This document shows positions 1 to 7,733 of a stretch of DNA of 10,293 bases, in pieces; position 1 is the stretch's first letter; each line of letters begins with the position of its first letter. The DNA is from Euperipatoides rowelli (Eukaryota; Onychophora; Udeonychophora; Euonychophora; Peripatopsidae). The notes beneath the pieces were generated by a model. It was not told the DNA's origin and made no database searches. It saw only the letters and a list, made by a program, of their open reading frames with translations. A program made the position numbers and the translations under genes. The DNA lies in assembly GCA_003024985.2 (NCBI GenBank), contig PXIH01S0001810.1; one strand, written 5' to 3'.

Positions 1-275
1 GTAAATAAAACGTTCATACAACCCCAAAAAAGAAAAAAAAGCTTATCAAATTTTTACACACAAGGGGACTGCAGATCCATCAACTGTAAATAAAAGGTTC
101 ATAGCAACCCTAAAGGCAAAAAAAAAATATCAAATTTTTACACAAGCGGCCACTACAACTCGGACAAGGGGCCCGCAGGTCCATCAGTGGTAAACGTAAA
201 TACAACGAAAAAAAAATCTTATCAAATCTTCATGAACAGGTGTCCCTTAAAAATAAAACTTATCAAAAATATGGA
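1..275. repeat. Degenerate tandem repeat, about 3 units, cut by the left edge
   Basis: Units begin with GTAAATAmAACG/GGTTCAT at 1, 86 and about 196. Units 1 (1..85) and 2 (86..about 195) share GTAAATAAAA, GTTCATA, CAACCC, an A-rich tract, TATCAAATTTTTACACA, AAGGGG, GCAGRTCCATCA, in that order. Unit 2 carries an extra ~18 bases around 145..163. Unit 3 (about 196..249) has lost its middle. A remnant with AAATAAAACTTATCAAA follows to about 275. The array probably continues left of the window. No open frame is maintained across units. It could be a minisatellite or the tandem-repeat section of a larger mobile element. Confidence 0.75.
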
Positions 276-394
276 AGAGCTCAGCCTGGATTTTTAGTCC
301 CGGGGCCCTGAAAAAAATGTGGTACCCTGATTCAAACAATAGTCAGATTTATAATGAATAGTATTTTTCTTAGTATTATTAATTTAATGCATGT

Positions 395-453
395 ATTGGT
401 CTTATGATTATTATTTTTAGAGTTAATATTGGCCTTATGGGTATTTTTTAGAG
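395..453. repeat. Imperfect short direct repeat, two copies
   Basis: ATTGGTCTTATG...TTTTTAGAG at 395..422 is repeated as ATTGGCCTTATG...TTTTTAGAG at 428..453, with small indels in the T-rich middle. This looks like a local slippage-type duplication with no coding meaning. Confidence 0.5.
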
Positions 454-1150
454 CATAGCAGATGATATTGTTCAGGCTTAAATTAGAATATAAGAAGAAA
501 CAGTATTACCATATTATTATTGAACAAACTCATGCACTGTTGCTTATTAAAACTTTTTACTGTTTACACATATAAAAAGTTGGGGTAAGCTAGCTTTCTG
601 CCTTTATTGGCTTTTCCAGGCTATCTAAACAATAAATAAATATAATAAACAAAAAAAGAAATTAAAATTAACTGTTCAAAGTAAAAAATAAAATATTGAC
701 TATAAAAAATAGTAATTGAAAACTAAAAATTAATGAAGAGATAATGTACAGCACAACAATTACCAGCATTAAAACTTGAAAAATTGTAAAACATTGAATA
801 TAATCAAGGAAAATTAAAATTGCCTTCAAAAATTACTGCACATATATTTGAGGCAACAAATACAAACTAAACATAAAAAAGATTTTTTAACCTATTTGGT
901 ATCATAATAAATAAATGAAATGTTATCTGTTATTAATAACCATCCCAGAGACCAATATAGTCTAGGCCCTAGGGTAATCATACTTGTTAATCAATGCTTC
1001 TGCAGTATTGTTTTTTACTTAATTCTTAATTCAGAATTGATGTAATTGAGCAATATTGTTTTTTTTTAAACAATTTTTTATAAATTTTAAAAAGGAAATT
1101 TATATTATTTGTATTTGGATATAATGGATATGCAGATTTGTGAAAAACCT

Positions 1151-1162
1151 CCCCCCCCCCCC
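1151..1162. repeat. C12 homopolymer tract
   Basis: Twelve consecutive C on the plus strand, with further C-rich bases on both sides (CCT before, TTCCCC after). It stands out in an AT-rich background. A second C12 tract lies at 2950..2961. Confidence 0.9.
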
Positions 1163-1504
1163 TTCCCCTAGACAGACAAACTGGTGTATTGTTTTCAAAG
1201 TAGACGTCTTTCCGTTAATAAAACAAAATACTATTACACATAGATTGTGTACAGCTTCCATTGCTCATTTTCTTGCAGAGAATCTTGATTAACACAGGTT
1301 GTCATTCCTTTTAAAAGCTTATAATATATGGCATATGCAATTTATAAACAGACTAGTATTTATTATTTTATTTACACTTATTCAGATCTCACATATAATT
1401 AATAGGACCAACTTTGAGAATATATTGGGAATTAGGAATCAAGTAAAACATAATATTGCAAAAGCATTGATTATATTCAAATATGATTACCCTGAACCTT
1501 ATCG

Positions 1505-1512
1505 GTCTACGG
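1505..1512. repeat. Left target-site duplication of the hAT-like element
   Basis: GTCTACGG directly precedes the left terminal repeat. GTCCAGGG directly follows the right one at 2101..2108. Six of eight bases match. Eight bases is the duplication length made by hAT transposases, and a central TCTA/TCCA resembles the family's usual nTCTAGAn preference. Confidence 0.65.
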
Positions 1513-2100
1513 TAGCCATACTCAACCTGCAGCCCACGGGCCACATGTGACCCGCCAAGCTTTTACATGCGGCCAGAAACGCAGTCATGAATTTAAATTT
1601 TTAAAATCTTGAAATTAGCGGCAACAATTAGATGACGGTTAGGTTAAGCAGACACGGACGACACTTAGGTTCTTACAAACTAACGTGGTAGCACTCGTGT
1701 GAGTAATACTAGGACGATAAAATTATACCCCTCCATTATCAGTTTTTAATACAGTTGATTTGTGCACTATAAGGTAAATTTAAATTATTTAGAATTCAAA
1801 TAGCAAAATAATCATTTTACCCTGTTTAAATTAGTTTCATGGGCACACCCATTTTTAGTCTTGTTTGTTTCATTTTTTTTTAAAAAAAAATTAATTATTT
1901 AACTTAAGTTGAGTGTATATGCGCATGCAAAGTTCATAATTTCACGCTTGCGCAGGCTATTTTTTGTAGGTGTTTTTTTAGAAGAGCTTTGTTCATGTGA
2001 CACCAACTGGTTACCGACCGATGATATGTCATGTTACGGCCCGCTTGATGTTGCAAACAAATTTATGTGGCCCGGGGGATAAAAAGGTTGAGTATGGCTG
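1513..2100. mobile_element. Non-autonomous hAT-type DNA transposon (MITE), 588 bp
   Basis: The left end reads TAGCCATACTCAACCT. The right end, on the other strand, reads CAGCCATACTCAACCT (15 of 16 identical). A second shared block, GGGCCACAT, lies just inside both ends. The CAG-type start, the CTCAACCT motif followed by GGGCC-rich sequence, and the 8-bp flanking duplication are typical of hAT elements. The interior is AT-rich, has no transposase-like frame, and includes GCGCATGC at 1921 and GCTTGCGC about 20 bases later. It must have been mobilised in trans. The mismatched duplication and terminal repeats suggest an old insertion. Confidence 0.82.
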
Positions 2101-2108
2101 GTCCAGGG
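2101..2108. repeat. Right target-site duplication of the hAT-like element
   Basis: GTCCAGGG follows the element's CTG end and pairs with GTCTACGG at 1505..1512 (6/8). Confidence 0.65.
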
Positions 2109-2807
2109 GATGATGGATGACATCACTATTTCTTGGCAAAGTTACGTTAAACGGGCCATCATTCAACAAGTGCACCATCATGACACAAACTTTTTGATCA
2201 CTCTGAAATACAGTAAATTCAAGCTATGCCATGCTACCCTAGTTTTTACCTCATCTAAGGTTCAGGAGAGTGCTTTCATTTAACCCAAATAAAGTGTACC
2301 GTTTTCAAAAACTGTCCTTTAAATAATTCTGATAAGCCAAATCAGTGCAGTTGGAAAGTTTTGCAATGCATTGTGGTAAATCTAAGGTTCACCAGTATGG
2401 TGTTAACAAGGATGCTCCCCGAATGAATGATAAGTGTACCTGCGCACTTGATAGCATTCTACGTTATTTATATAAATTAATAAGGCCATAATAACATCCC
2501 AAGCTCCACAATGAAAAAAAATTTACACAAAAGAAATTGAATATTAACTGTATGTACTCCAGGCCATAAATGACTCTCGTCTGGAAGTGTATTAAAATTT
2601 AAATAAAAACTTTGAGCTAATCTACAGTTCAAACTATTTGTTGTGACCTATAATGTTTTTTTTAATGATTATTGGTAATGAAGACTTTGTTCAAAGTGGA
2701 TCACCTTACTGAGCAAGACAGGAAGTGGTGATGTGATAACTCCGAGTAGTAGGAATACTGAATGTCCTTGATATAAGACTAAGCTTCCAGATTTGGATGA
2801 AAAGAAA
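2109..2807. other. Unannotated non-coding stretch
   Basis: This is slightly less AT-rich than its surroundings, but no frame on either strand resembles a known protein and no paired splice signals enclose a plausible exon. A 67-codon antisense frame (2669..2872) is low-complexity and runs into the neighbouring element, so I do not call it. I see no RNA gene or inverted-repeat element. Confidence 0.5.
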
Positions 2808-2836
2808 CTGAATAAAAGTAGCATGCTAGACATTAA
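2808..2836 (+). repeat. Left copy of a ~30-bp direct repeat flanking the TTAA element
   Basis: It contains AATAAAAGTA then ATGCTA and ends in TTAA exactly at the element's GGGGAC terminus. The matching copy is at 4245..4275, where AATAAAAGTA, ATGCTA and a closing TTAA recur in the same order. About 21 to 23 of 29 positions agree, allowing small gaps. Confidence 0.6.
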
Positions 2837-2949
2837 GGGGACAGGGGTGTCAAAGATAAGAAAATCCCCCAAATGTCACAGAGCCTTCAAATTTAGTTTA
2901 TATATAGATATAGACATGCTAATTACAAAATAAAAGTCGGCATGCAAAT

Positions 2950-2961
2950 CCCCCCCCCCCC
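2950..2961. repeat. C12 homopolymer tract
   Basis: Twelve consecutive C on the plus strand, followed by TCCTC. Its length matches the tract at 1151..1162, but the flanks are unrelated. Confidence 0.9.
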
Positions 2962-3059
2962 TCCTCTTTTATAAATGGCAGCCATCTTGAAAAATATATG
3001 TATTTTGTGGAAAGCATTTCTTAGGTATTTGTTGAAGATTAGTGATCAAATTTTGTAGG

Positions 3060-3141
3060 CTTATACATAAAGGTAAAAAAAATGCTAACAAGAAGTTTTA
3101 TAGTTTCAACTTACCTAGTATTGGAGATATTTATGTATAAG
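3060..3141. repeat. 12-bp perfect inverted repeat
   Basis: CTTATACATAAA at 3060..3071 pairs perfectly with TTTATGTATAAG at 3130..3141 across a 58-base loop. It lies inside the putative TTAA element and may be a remnant of a foldback structure. No function is evident. Confidence 0.55.
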
Positions 3142-3440
3142 TTTTTTGTAACTTTTTATTCAATGATCTACAATATTTAGCCTCATTTATCTACCTATTT
3201 TAGTGTCTGCAGATATGAAACTGCTTATTTGCTATTTACATATACTAATGAAGAATACTTCCAATTGTTTTCCAAAATGAATAAGTAGTTTAGGAATTAA
3301 TTGCTTCACAAATCACCATGCATGTAAAAATCTAATTTAGAAAAAAAACAGCTTTAAAACTTTGCATTTAGTTTCTGAAATTTTAAGACAACAAAAAGTA
3401 CTCAATTGGTCTTAATTTTACTTCATGACATGCATTACTA

Positions 3441-3798
3441 AAATAAACTCCAAAAATGCAATTTAATATCAAAATTTTGCATACAAAACATAGTATTTAA
3501 TGCTTTACTTTTAAAAATATTAGTAAACAAACACCAGTGGAGTTCACGTTTTGTTATCGTTTGATCAAATTACGATTTATTGAAACCATTAACCTCAGAA
3601 AACATTAAAAACGTATAAATAAACTCTAAAAATGCATTTTAATATCAAAATTTTGCATACAAAATATAGTATTTCAATGCTTTATTTTGTAAAATATTAG
3701 TAAACAAGCCACATTACAAACATAAGTGGAGTTCACGTTTTTTTATTTTGATCACGTTTAATTATCATTTGGATTTTGGCCAATCAAATTACGATTTA
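3441..3798 (+). repeat. Diverged tandem duplication, two copies with 176-bp offset
   Basis: Copy 1 is 3441..3579 and copy 2 is 3617..3798. The first ~90 bases (AAATAAACTC to TAAACAA) are about 92% identical by eye. Both copies then share AGTGGAGTTCACGTTTT, a GATCA/ATCAAATT block and end in ATTACGATTTA. Copy 2 has about 40 bases of extra sequence in two places. No reading frame is conserved between the copies. It sits wholly inside the putative TTAA element. Confidence 0.85.
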
Positions 3799-4244
3799 GA
3801 CATCATAGAGCTTTAAAGACGTTTATATGCTTGCGTGAATATTTAATTTGAAAAAAAAAATTGTATTTAGAGCTTATTTTTATCCAATCACAGGAAAGTA
3901 TTATCGTATTTTCTTTGAATTTGGACATCACACACTTGTAAATAAAGGTCAAAGATGCGTTACAAAAGAAACCGCATCAATGGCGAACGTATATAACGGG
4001 AGATATTACAATCCAAAGTTAGAGTAATTTTATACAGATTTTGAACAAAAACGATTTAAATAAACAAAAGTATTTACGAATAATTTCCATTTTTAACAAA
4101 CTTATTATAAGACTATATTAATAAAACTTGGATTTTTGGAAACAGGAAAGATTAATTATGGTATGCTTAAATAGTAAAAATCTCAAAACCAATAAATTGG
4201 TCATTTTTACGACTTTTTTTATTTTTTTTGAACCGTCTGTCCCC

Positions 4245-4275
4245 TTAAATAAAAGTAATATGCTACCGTACTTAA
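4245..4275 (+). repeat. Right copy of the ~30-bp direct repeat flanking the TTAA element
   Basis: It starts with TTAA directly after the element's CCCC terminus, carries AATAAAAGTA and ATGCTA, and ends in another TTAA. It matches 2808..2836 in the same orientation. Confidence 0.6.
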
Positions 4276-4773
4276 TAATATTAAGAAAAAGCATTCTATT
4301 TAGTCTCGCTGCCAAAAAAAATATATCATGCTACCAGAAGTTAAGTACTTTAACAACCTACTTGCCAACCTGAGAATTAGGTGCAGAAGAAATCATATAG
4401 TAATAAGTCAACTTGAAATGCTTTCACTCAGCATACTTTTGTACAAATTGCAGCAAAATAAATTTCAATGTCAAAAGCATTTATTAATACATTATAAAGA
4501 TGCAATTCTCTTGCACCTTTCCAAGATGGTGTAGTTGACTATAAAAACTGCAGGTACATTGACTGATTAGAAAACACTTTATTTTAAGGAACAAAAATAA
4601 AACTTTTGCAAATGAAAAATAATAAAGTTCCCTTACTGGCATGACCGAAACAAGTACAATACGAGGTGGTGGTGGTTCCTGGAAGGGCAGCACCCTTCTA
4701 TATCGAACACAGACTAGGATTTGTGTGTGTACTCCCCTTTATAGTAGAAAAAGGAGCACACATGCAGATTTAC

Positions 4774-4794
4774 AATTAATTAATTAATTAATTA
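4774..4794. repeat. TTAA microsatellite, 21 bp
   Basis: A perfect run of the tetranucleotide AATT/TTAA, five units long. It would offer several TTAA target sites, but no element is inserted here. Confidence 0.9.
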
Positions 4795-5367
4795 GCACGC
4801 TCAAGTGAGTTTGAATTTTTCAAGATAGAATTAGATTCAGTGATTTTCCAAGTCGCTTTCAATACAATACAAATGAATGCCTTTCACAAATGACGTATTT
4901 GAAATAAACTCGGCTATACTTGAATGTGCTAATTAAAAACAACAAAAGAAAAACAATAAATCCCGATCATTATGACATCATCAGGGGTCGCATGAGAAAA
5001 CATGGAATAAATAAATGTTTTGGGTGCTTGTTGTCATTTTGTATTCACTTTAGTAATTTAGTTTCAACTAAAATAAAAATTACTTGATTTTGAACTCAAA
5101 GTATTAAATTATCTTCAAATTGATCTAAGAAAATTATTTAAAATTTGATGTGATGAAATAAGAATTCTACCGCCAAGAAAGAAAAAAAAGCCATGTCCAG
5201 GTTAAAAATCTTCCTTTCACCTGACCTCTGCTACCAAGAAAATATATACAACAAAAGACAGGCTTGAAGTCTGTCTGGTTTATTGAAAACAATAATAAAG
5301 CAACTACATAAACGCCCCCAACTAACTGTGGCGTACATTCATATGGGCTAGGCGGACACAAACTCCT

Positions 5368-5387
5368 TGGGATGACACATCATCCCA
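5368..5387. other. Perfect 8-bp hairpin with 4-base loop
   Basis: TGGGATGA and TCATCCCA pair perfectly around CACA. Nothing nearby (no coding end, no downstream element consensus) supports a histone-type or other known 3' end hairpin, so its role is unknown and it may be chance. Confidence 0.5.
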
Positions 5388-6305
5388 GCCAAAGAAATAC
5401 TATATACAAAATAAATAATACTCACTGAAATGATGCATGTCAACACAATGAATAAGACAAACGAAAAAGTAAAATATAGGGCTCTTTTATTATTGCGAGC
5501 CTGCATATATTTAAATTAAAACTTATGAATAAAATGAAATACAGGGTTAATTTACATTGATTTGCGCATTCAAAGAGAGTGAACGTTTCACCCATTGTTC
5601 ACAATCCCATTTACTATCAAATAGCAAATGCGGTAATTGAAAGTAATCAATGTGTGAACTTAATCAGCTTATTCCCCGCATGCACAAATCATTATTAACA
5701 AATTAAAAAAAAATACATAACACAAGAAAGAAAACCGTTACACCTGATAACTGAAACATTGTATTATTGAAATCCAAATTACAGNAATTTTAGTGTATAT
5801 ATATTGTTTAAGTTATCCCTCCTAATTGACTTTATTTCTTAATGAATATCCAGTGGAAATATTGCTTGCCCGTTCTATGTCATGTTCTGCTTGTCTCTTG
5901 ATGTTTGTCAGAACAACGGAAGTGATTATAATTTTATAAAAATATGAGATGAAGGCCGCCAAAGAGAAAGACTGAGGAGCTTCTTACATCATGTCCAGCT
6001 GAAAAAAAAAACGTTAAAAAACAAATACTCTAGATTTGTACTGTAAATAAAATATCTTATATTAAAATGAAATGTCTTCAGTTGAAATAAAAACGTAGTT
6101 TCACAAAGTAAGAAAATAGCCAAAGCTTTCTTAAATATAGGGAAAAGTTGAGGAGCAGGAAAGAATGGGTGAATGTTGGGAGTTTATCATTTAACTAGCT
6201 AGCATAATTAAAAAAAATGAAACGAGAAAGTAATGATCGCTGCTTTTGAATGTTGCAGGCTATATATTTATTTTATATGCAGTATTTCCATGATTGTAAT
6301 ATAAA

Positions 6306-6714
6306 TTAAGGGGACTTTACGCTTTTATCAGCAAAAATATATTAGGAAATATCAAGATTTTTTTGCGCAAATTTAAAGATTTCATTAAAATAAATCACTT
6401 ACTGTGCCAAGGGCGCTTCGTTGTCTATACAGTATAATCGTTTGGCCAAAAACCACTTCATTAATAATCGTGTTAGCCATTATAATATAGCCATTTGTCA
6501 TAGATACCACCTGGTGGATTTTACTATAAACACGGAAGCTAAATATTTTGGAAGAAACTTCTTATATTTTTGATGAAGGGAGGAATTTATGGGTAATTTT
6601 TTGGCCAAAATTACCCATAAAATCCACCCTTCATCAAAAATATAAGCAGTTTATTCCAATAAAAAATGATTTAAAAAAAAGTTTGCTGATAAAATCGTAC
6701 CGCCGTCCCCTCAA
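6306..6714. mobile_element. TTAAGGGGAC-ended MITE with internal hairpin, about 410 bp
   Basis: The left end TTAAGGGGAC...TTTTATCAGCAAA (6306..6335) is matched on the opposite strand by TTGAGGGGAC...TTTTATCAGCAAA (6682..6714). The two blocks are separated by a gap of about four bases. TTAA on the left and one-mismatch TCAA on the right suggest a TTAA target. The centre is a long hairpin (6541..6668). The left half has about 200 unpaired bases (6337..6540) with no counterpart on the right, so it holds an insertion or the right half a deletion. There is no coding capacity. It is probably in the same family as 2833..4248. Confidence 0.75.
6541..6668. repeat. Long near-perfect inverted repeat (hairpin)
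   Basis: The arms meet at TTGGCCAA (6601..6608). Moving outward, the blocks GGGTAATTTT, TTTATGGG, GATGAAGG and CTTATATTTTTGATG are matched on the opposite strand, with only a few mismatches over about 50 bases per arm. Weaker pairing extends to about 6541 and 6668. Transcribed, it would form a stable hairpin roughly 290 bases upstream of the MOB2 exon. Confidence 0.9.
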
Positions 6715-6932
6715 TTAATGCTAAACTTTAATCTATTAATTTCAAGAAATGAGATTTATTGAACTGTATTATGAGTTAGTAAAATCAATTTTTCTTATAA
6801 ACTGTTGTATTTACTTAAACATATTGTTTGCACATGTAAGACAATGCAATATAGGCTAGTAGTTTACACGCATAAAAAATATCTGTGCATGTGTATGTTA
6901 TAGTTTTGTTTTTTTCTCGAGTATTTAAAGTT

Positions 6933-6956
6933 ATTCATTTCCATTTTTTTTTTCAG
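6933..6956 (+). promoter_or_regulatory. Splice acceptor of the MOB2 exon
   Basis: A T-rich run broken only by a few C and A bases (TTTCCATTTTTTTTTTCAG) ends at 6956. This is a strong polypyrimidine tract and CAG acceptor. The intron is phase 2: the exon supplies only the third base of the first codon. Confidence 0.9.
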
Positions 6957-7081
6957 ACAATATCCATGGTTTGACGATAAAGGTAAAAAATGTAAATGTG
7001 CAGCCCCTCAATATATAGATTACGTCATGACCTTTATTCAAAAAACTATCAACGATGAAAGTATATTCCCTACAAAATTTG
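6957..7081 (+). CDS. MOB2: MOB2-like kinase activator, one internal exon (partial)
   Basis: This exon encodes 41 complete codons plus one split base at each end (125 nt, not a multiple of three). The peptide runs from QYPWFDDKGKK through KCKCAAPQYID to SIFPTKF, followed by a codon split after G. From knowledge of the family, the aromatic-W-aromatic-D...GKK...K-C-x-APQY-D...M...Q...DE-FPTK-G pattern is the middle of the Mob/phocein fold. GKK with KC-APQY favours MOB2 over MOB1 (SAPKYIDYLM) and MOB3. MOB2 binds NDR-type kinases at their N-terminal regulatory region and competes with MOB1, influencing cell shape and growth. The zinc-binding Cys pair should lie in the preceding exon and the His pair in the following one; neither exon is in the window. 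The first split codon would be Thr if the previous exon ends in AC, as in NTQ-type sequences, and the last is probably Gly. The frame is intact, so a functional exon is likely. Confidence 0.93.
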
Positions 7082-7087
7082 GTGAGT
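7082..7087 (+). promoter_or_regulatory. Splice donor after the MOB2 exon
   Basis: GTGAGT follows the exon's final G and is a full consensus donor. The downstream intron is phase 1. No matching next exon (expected to begin with the rest of Gly and an EFP-like motif) is visible before the window ends, so this intron is longer than 3.2 kb. Confidence 0.9.
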
Positions 7088-7590
7088 ATAAGGATAGTTG
7101 TAACTTGTAGCGGGGTGAATTTTTGTGCTACTTTTTGTTTTGTTTTATATGGTAACCTTATTGTGACTGGCTGTCTCTAAATATGTAAGGTGTTTTACCT
7201 AATGGTTCTATCATTACATCACTTAGTATTTTATTATTATTATTATGATAATGGTTATTTTTTTTTATTATTTATTTATAAAAGTGTTATTTGTATTTTC
7301 ATTCCTTCTCATTATTATTATTTATGTTATAGTCATTTGTTGATTTCATTGACAAGTAAAATAAAAGAAATTATCTTAATATACAGTATACTACATTTCA
7401 CATGATAAGAAAGGGAATGGAAAATAAATTTAATATACAAAAAAATATTATAAACTGGACATTTCAATGGATTCTTCTTCAGAATTAAGATAATAAATGA
7501 GTTCTGCGTATGAGTGGCTTAGAGCTCAACGATCCTATTTTCAGTAACTAGGACATCTCAAAAAATCCTATTGTAAGAAGTGCAATCTGT

Positions 7591-7664
7591 CTGCCTGTCA
7601 TACCTTTTAAGCGTGTACCGTACTCAATTTATCTATGTCTGTCATATTATTTAAGCTTGTACCC
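7591..7664 (+). repeat. Imperfect direct repeat, two copies
   Basis: CTGTCAT, then a T-rich TTTAAGC block and TGTACC, recurs at about 7595..7619 and 7639..7663 with an offset of about 44 bases. It looks like a local duplication. Confidence 0.5.
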
Positions 7665-7681
7665 AAGGCAGAGTTCAGTTT

Positions 7682-7733
7682 TATTTTACTTAATGCCATA
7701 GTTATGATTTGGCATATATGATTAAGTAAAATA
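7682..7733. repeat. 13-bp perfect inverted repeat with inner stem
   Basis: TATTTTACTTAAT at 7682..7694 pairs perfectly with ATTAAGTAAAATA at 7721..7733. Inside it, GCCA (7695..7698) pairs with TGGC (7710..7713) with a one-sided 7-base bulge. AGGCA/TGCCT blocks further out may extend the symmetry, so this could be the remains of a small foldback element. Confidence 0.65.

Larger units (their letters stand above)
276..1504. other. AT-rich non-coding stretch
   Basis: I see no credible exon here on either strand. Open frames are short, very AT-rich in composition and low in complexity. The stretch contains a short imperfect direct repeat at 395..453, a small GC palindrome (CCCTAGGG) near 967 and a C12 tract at 1151..1162. 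It is probably intron or intergenic DNA. Confidence 0.6.
2833..4248. mobile_element. Putative TTAA-flanked non-autonomous DNA transposon, about 1.4 kb
   Basis: The left end is TTAAGGGGACAG. The right end, on the opposite strand, is also TTAAGGGGACAG, and similarity weakens but continues for roughly 10 more bases (a shared TCAAA block). TTAA at both outer edges is the target duplication of piggyBac-type elements, although most of those have CCC-type termini, so the superfamily is unproven. The same TTRAGGGGAC ends occur on the 6306..6714 element. The interior holds a C12 tract, a 12-bp inverted repeat (3060..3071 with 3130..3141), a tandem duplication (3441..3798) and no transposase-like frame. 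It could instead be two unrelated ends that converge by chance, but the shared family ends argue against this. Confidence 0.6.
4276..6305. other. Long gene-free stretch with minor structure
   Basis: No exon is convincing in about 2 kb. Items seen are: a 17-base hairpin GAAGGG-CAGCA-CCCTTC at 4682..4698; a TTAA microsatellite at 4774..4794; a 21-base hairpin with AGACAG/CTGTCT arms at 5256..5276; an 8-bp hairpin at 5368..5387; an imperfect inverted pair around 5555..5570 and 5678..5692 (GATTTGCGCAT / ATGCACAAATC); and one undetermined base at 5785. A small GC-richer island at 5949..6000 has splice-like CAG sequences on both strands, but only very short frames. It most likely belongs to the intron upstream of the MOB2 exon. 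Confidence 0.55.

Noticed and set aside
1299-1550. 83-codon plus-strand open frame
   Set aside because: It is AT-driven and rich in Ile, Phe and Asn, has no recognisable motif, and runs into the left end of the hAT-like element.
3954-3978. GATGCG/CGCATC hairpin followed by ATGGCGAACG as a possible start of a small gene
   Set aside because: The frame closes after 15 codons and lies inside the putative TTAA element.
4484-4720. Possible minus-strand micro-exon around 4639..4680 (CAG before, GTAAGG after) encoding a Pro-rich peptide
   Set aside because: The segment is only about 42 nt, the polypyrimidine tract is weak, no homologous protein is recognised and no partner exons are seen. The local GC rise is explained by a small GAAGGG/CCCTTC hairpin and a GGT run.
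5167-5361. 64-codon minus-strand frame with CAGGTGAAAG-like donor
   Set aside because: There is no known domain, a long hydrophobic low-complexity stretch and no matching acceptor-exon structure.
5555-5692. GATTTGCGCAT / ATGCACAAATC as ends of another small MITE
   Set aside because: The repeats match only for about a dozen bases with mismatches, and no target-site duplication is visible.
5915-6010. Splice-like CAG sites on both strands and a short MKAAKEKD-stop frame in a GC-richer island
   Set aside because: The frames are under about a dozen to twenty codons, the two strands conflict and no family is recognised. It would need transcript evidence.
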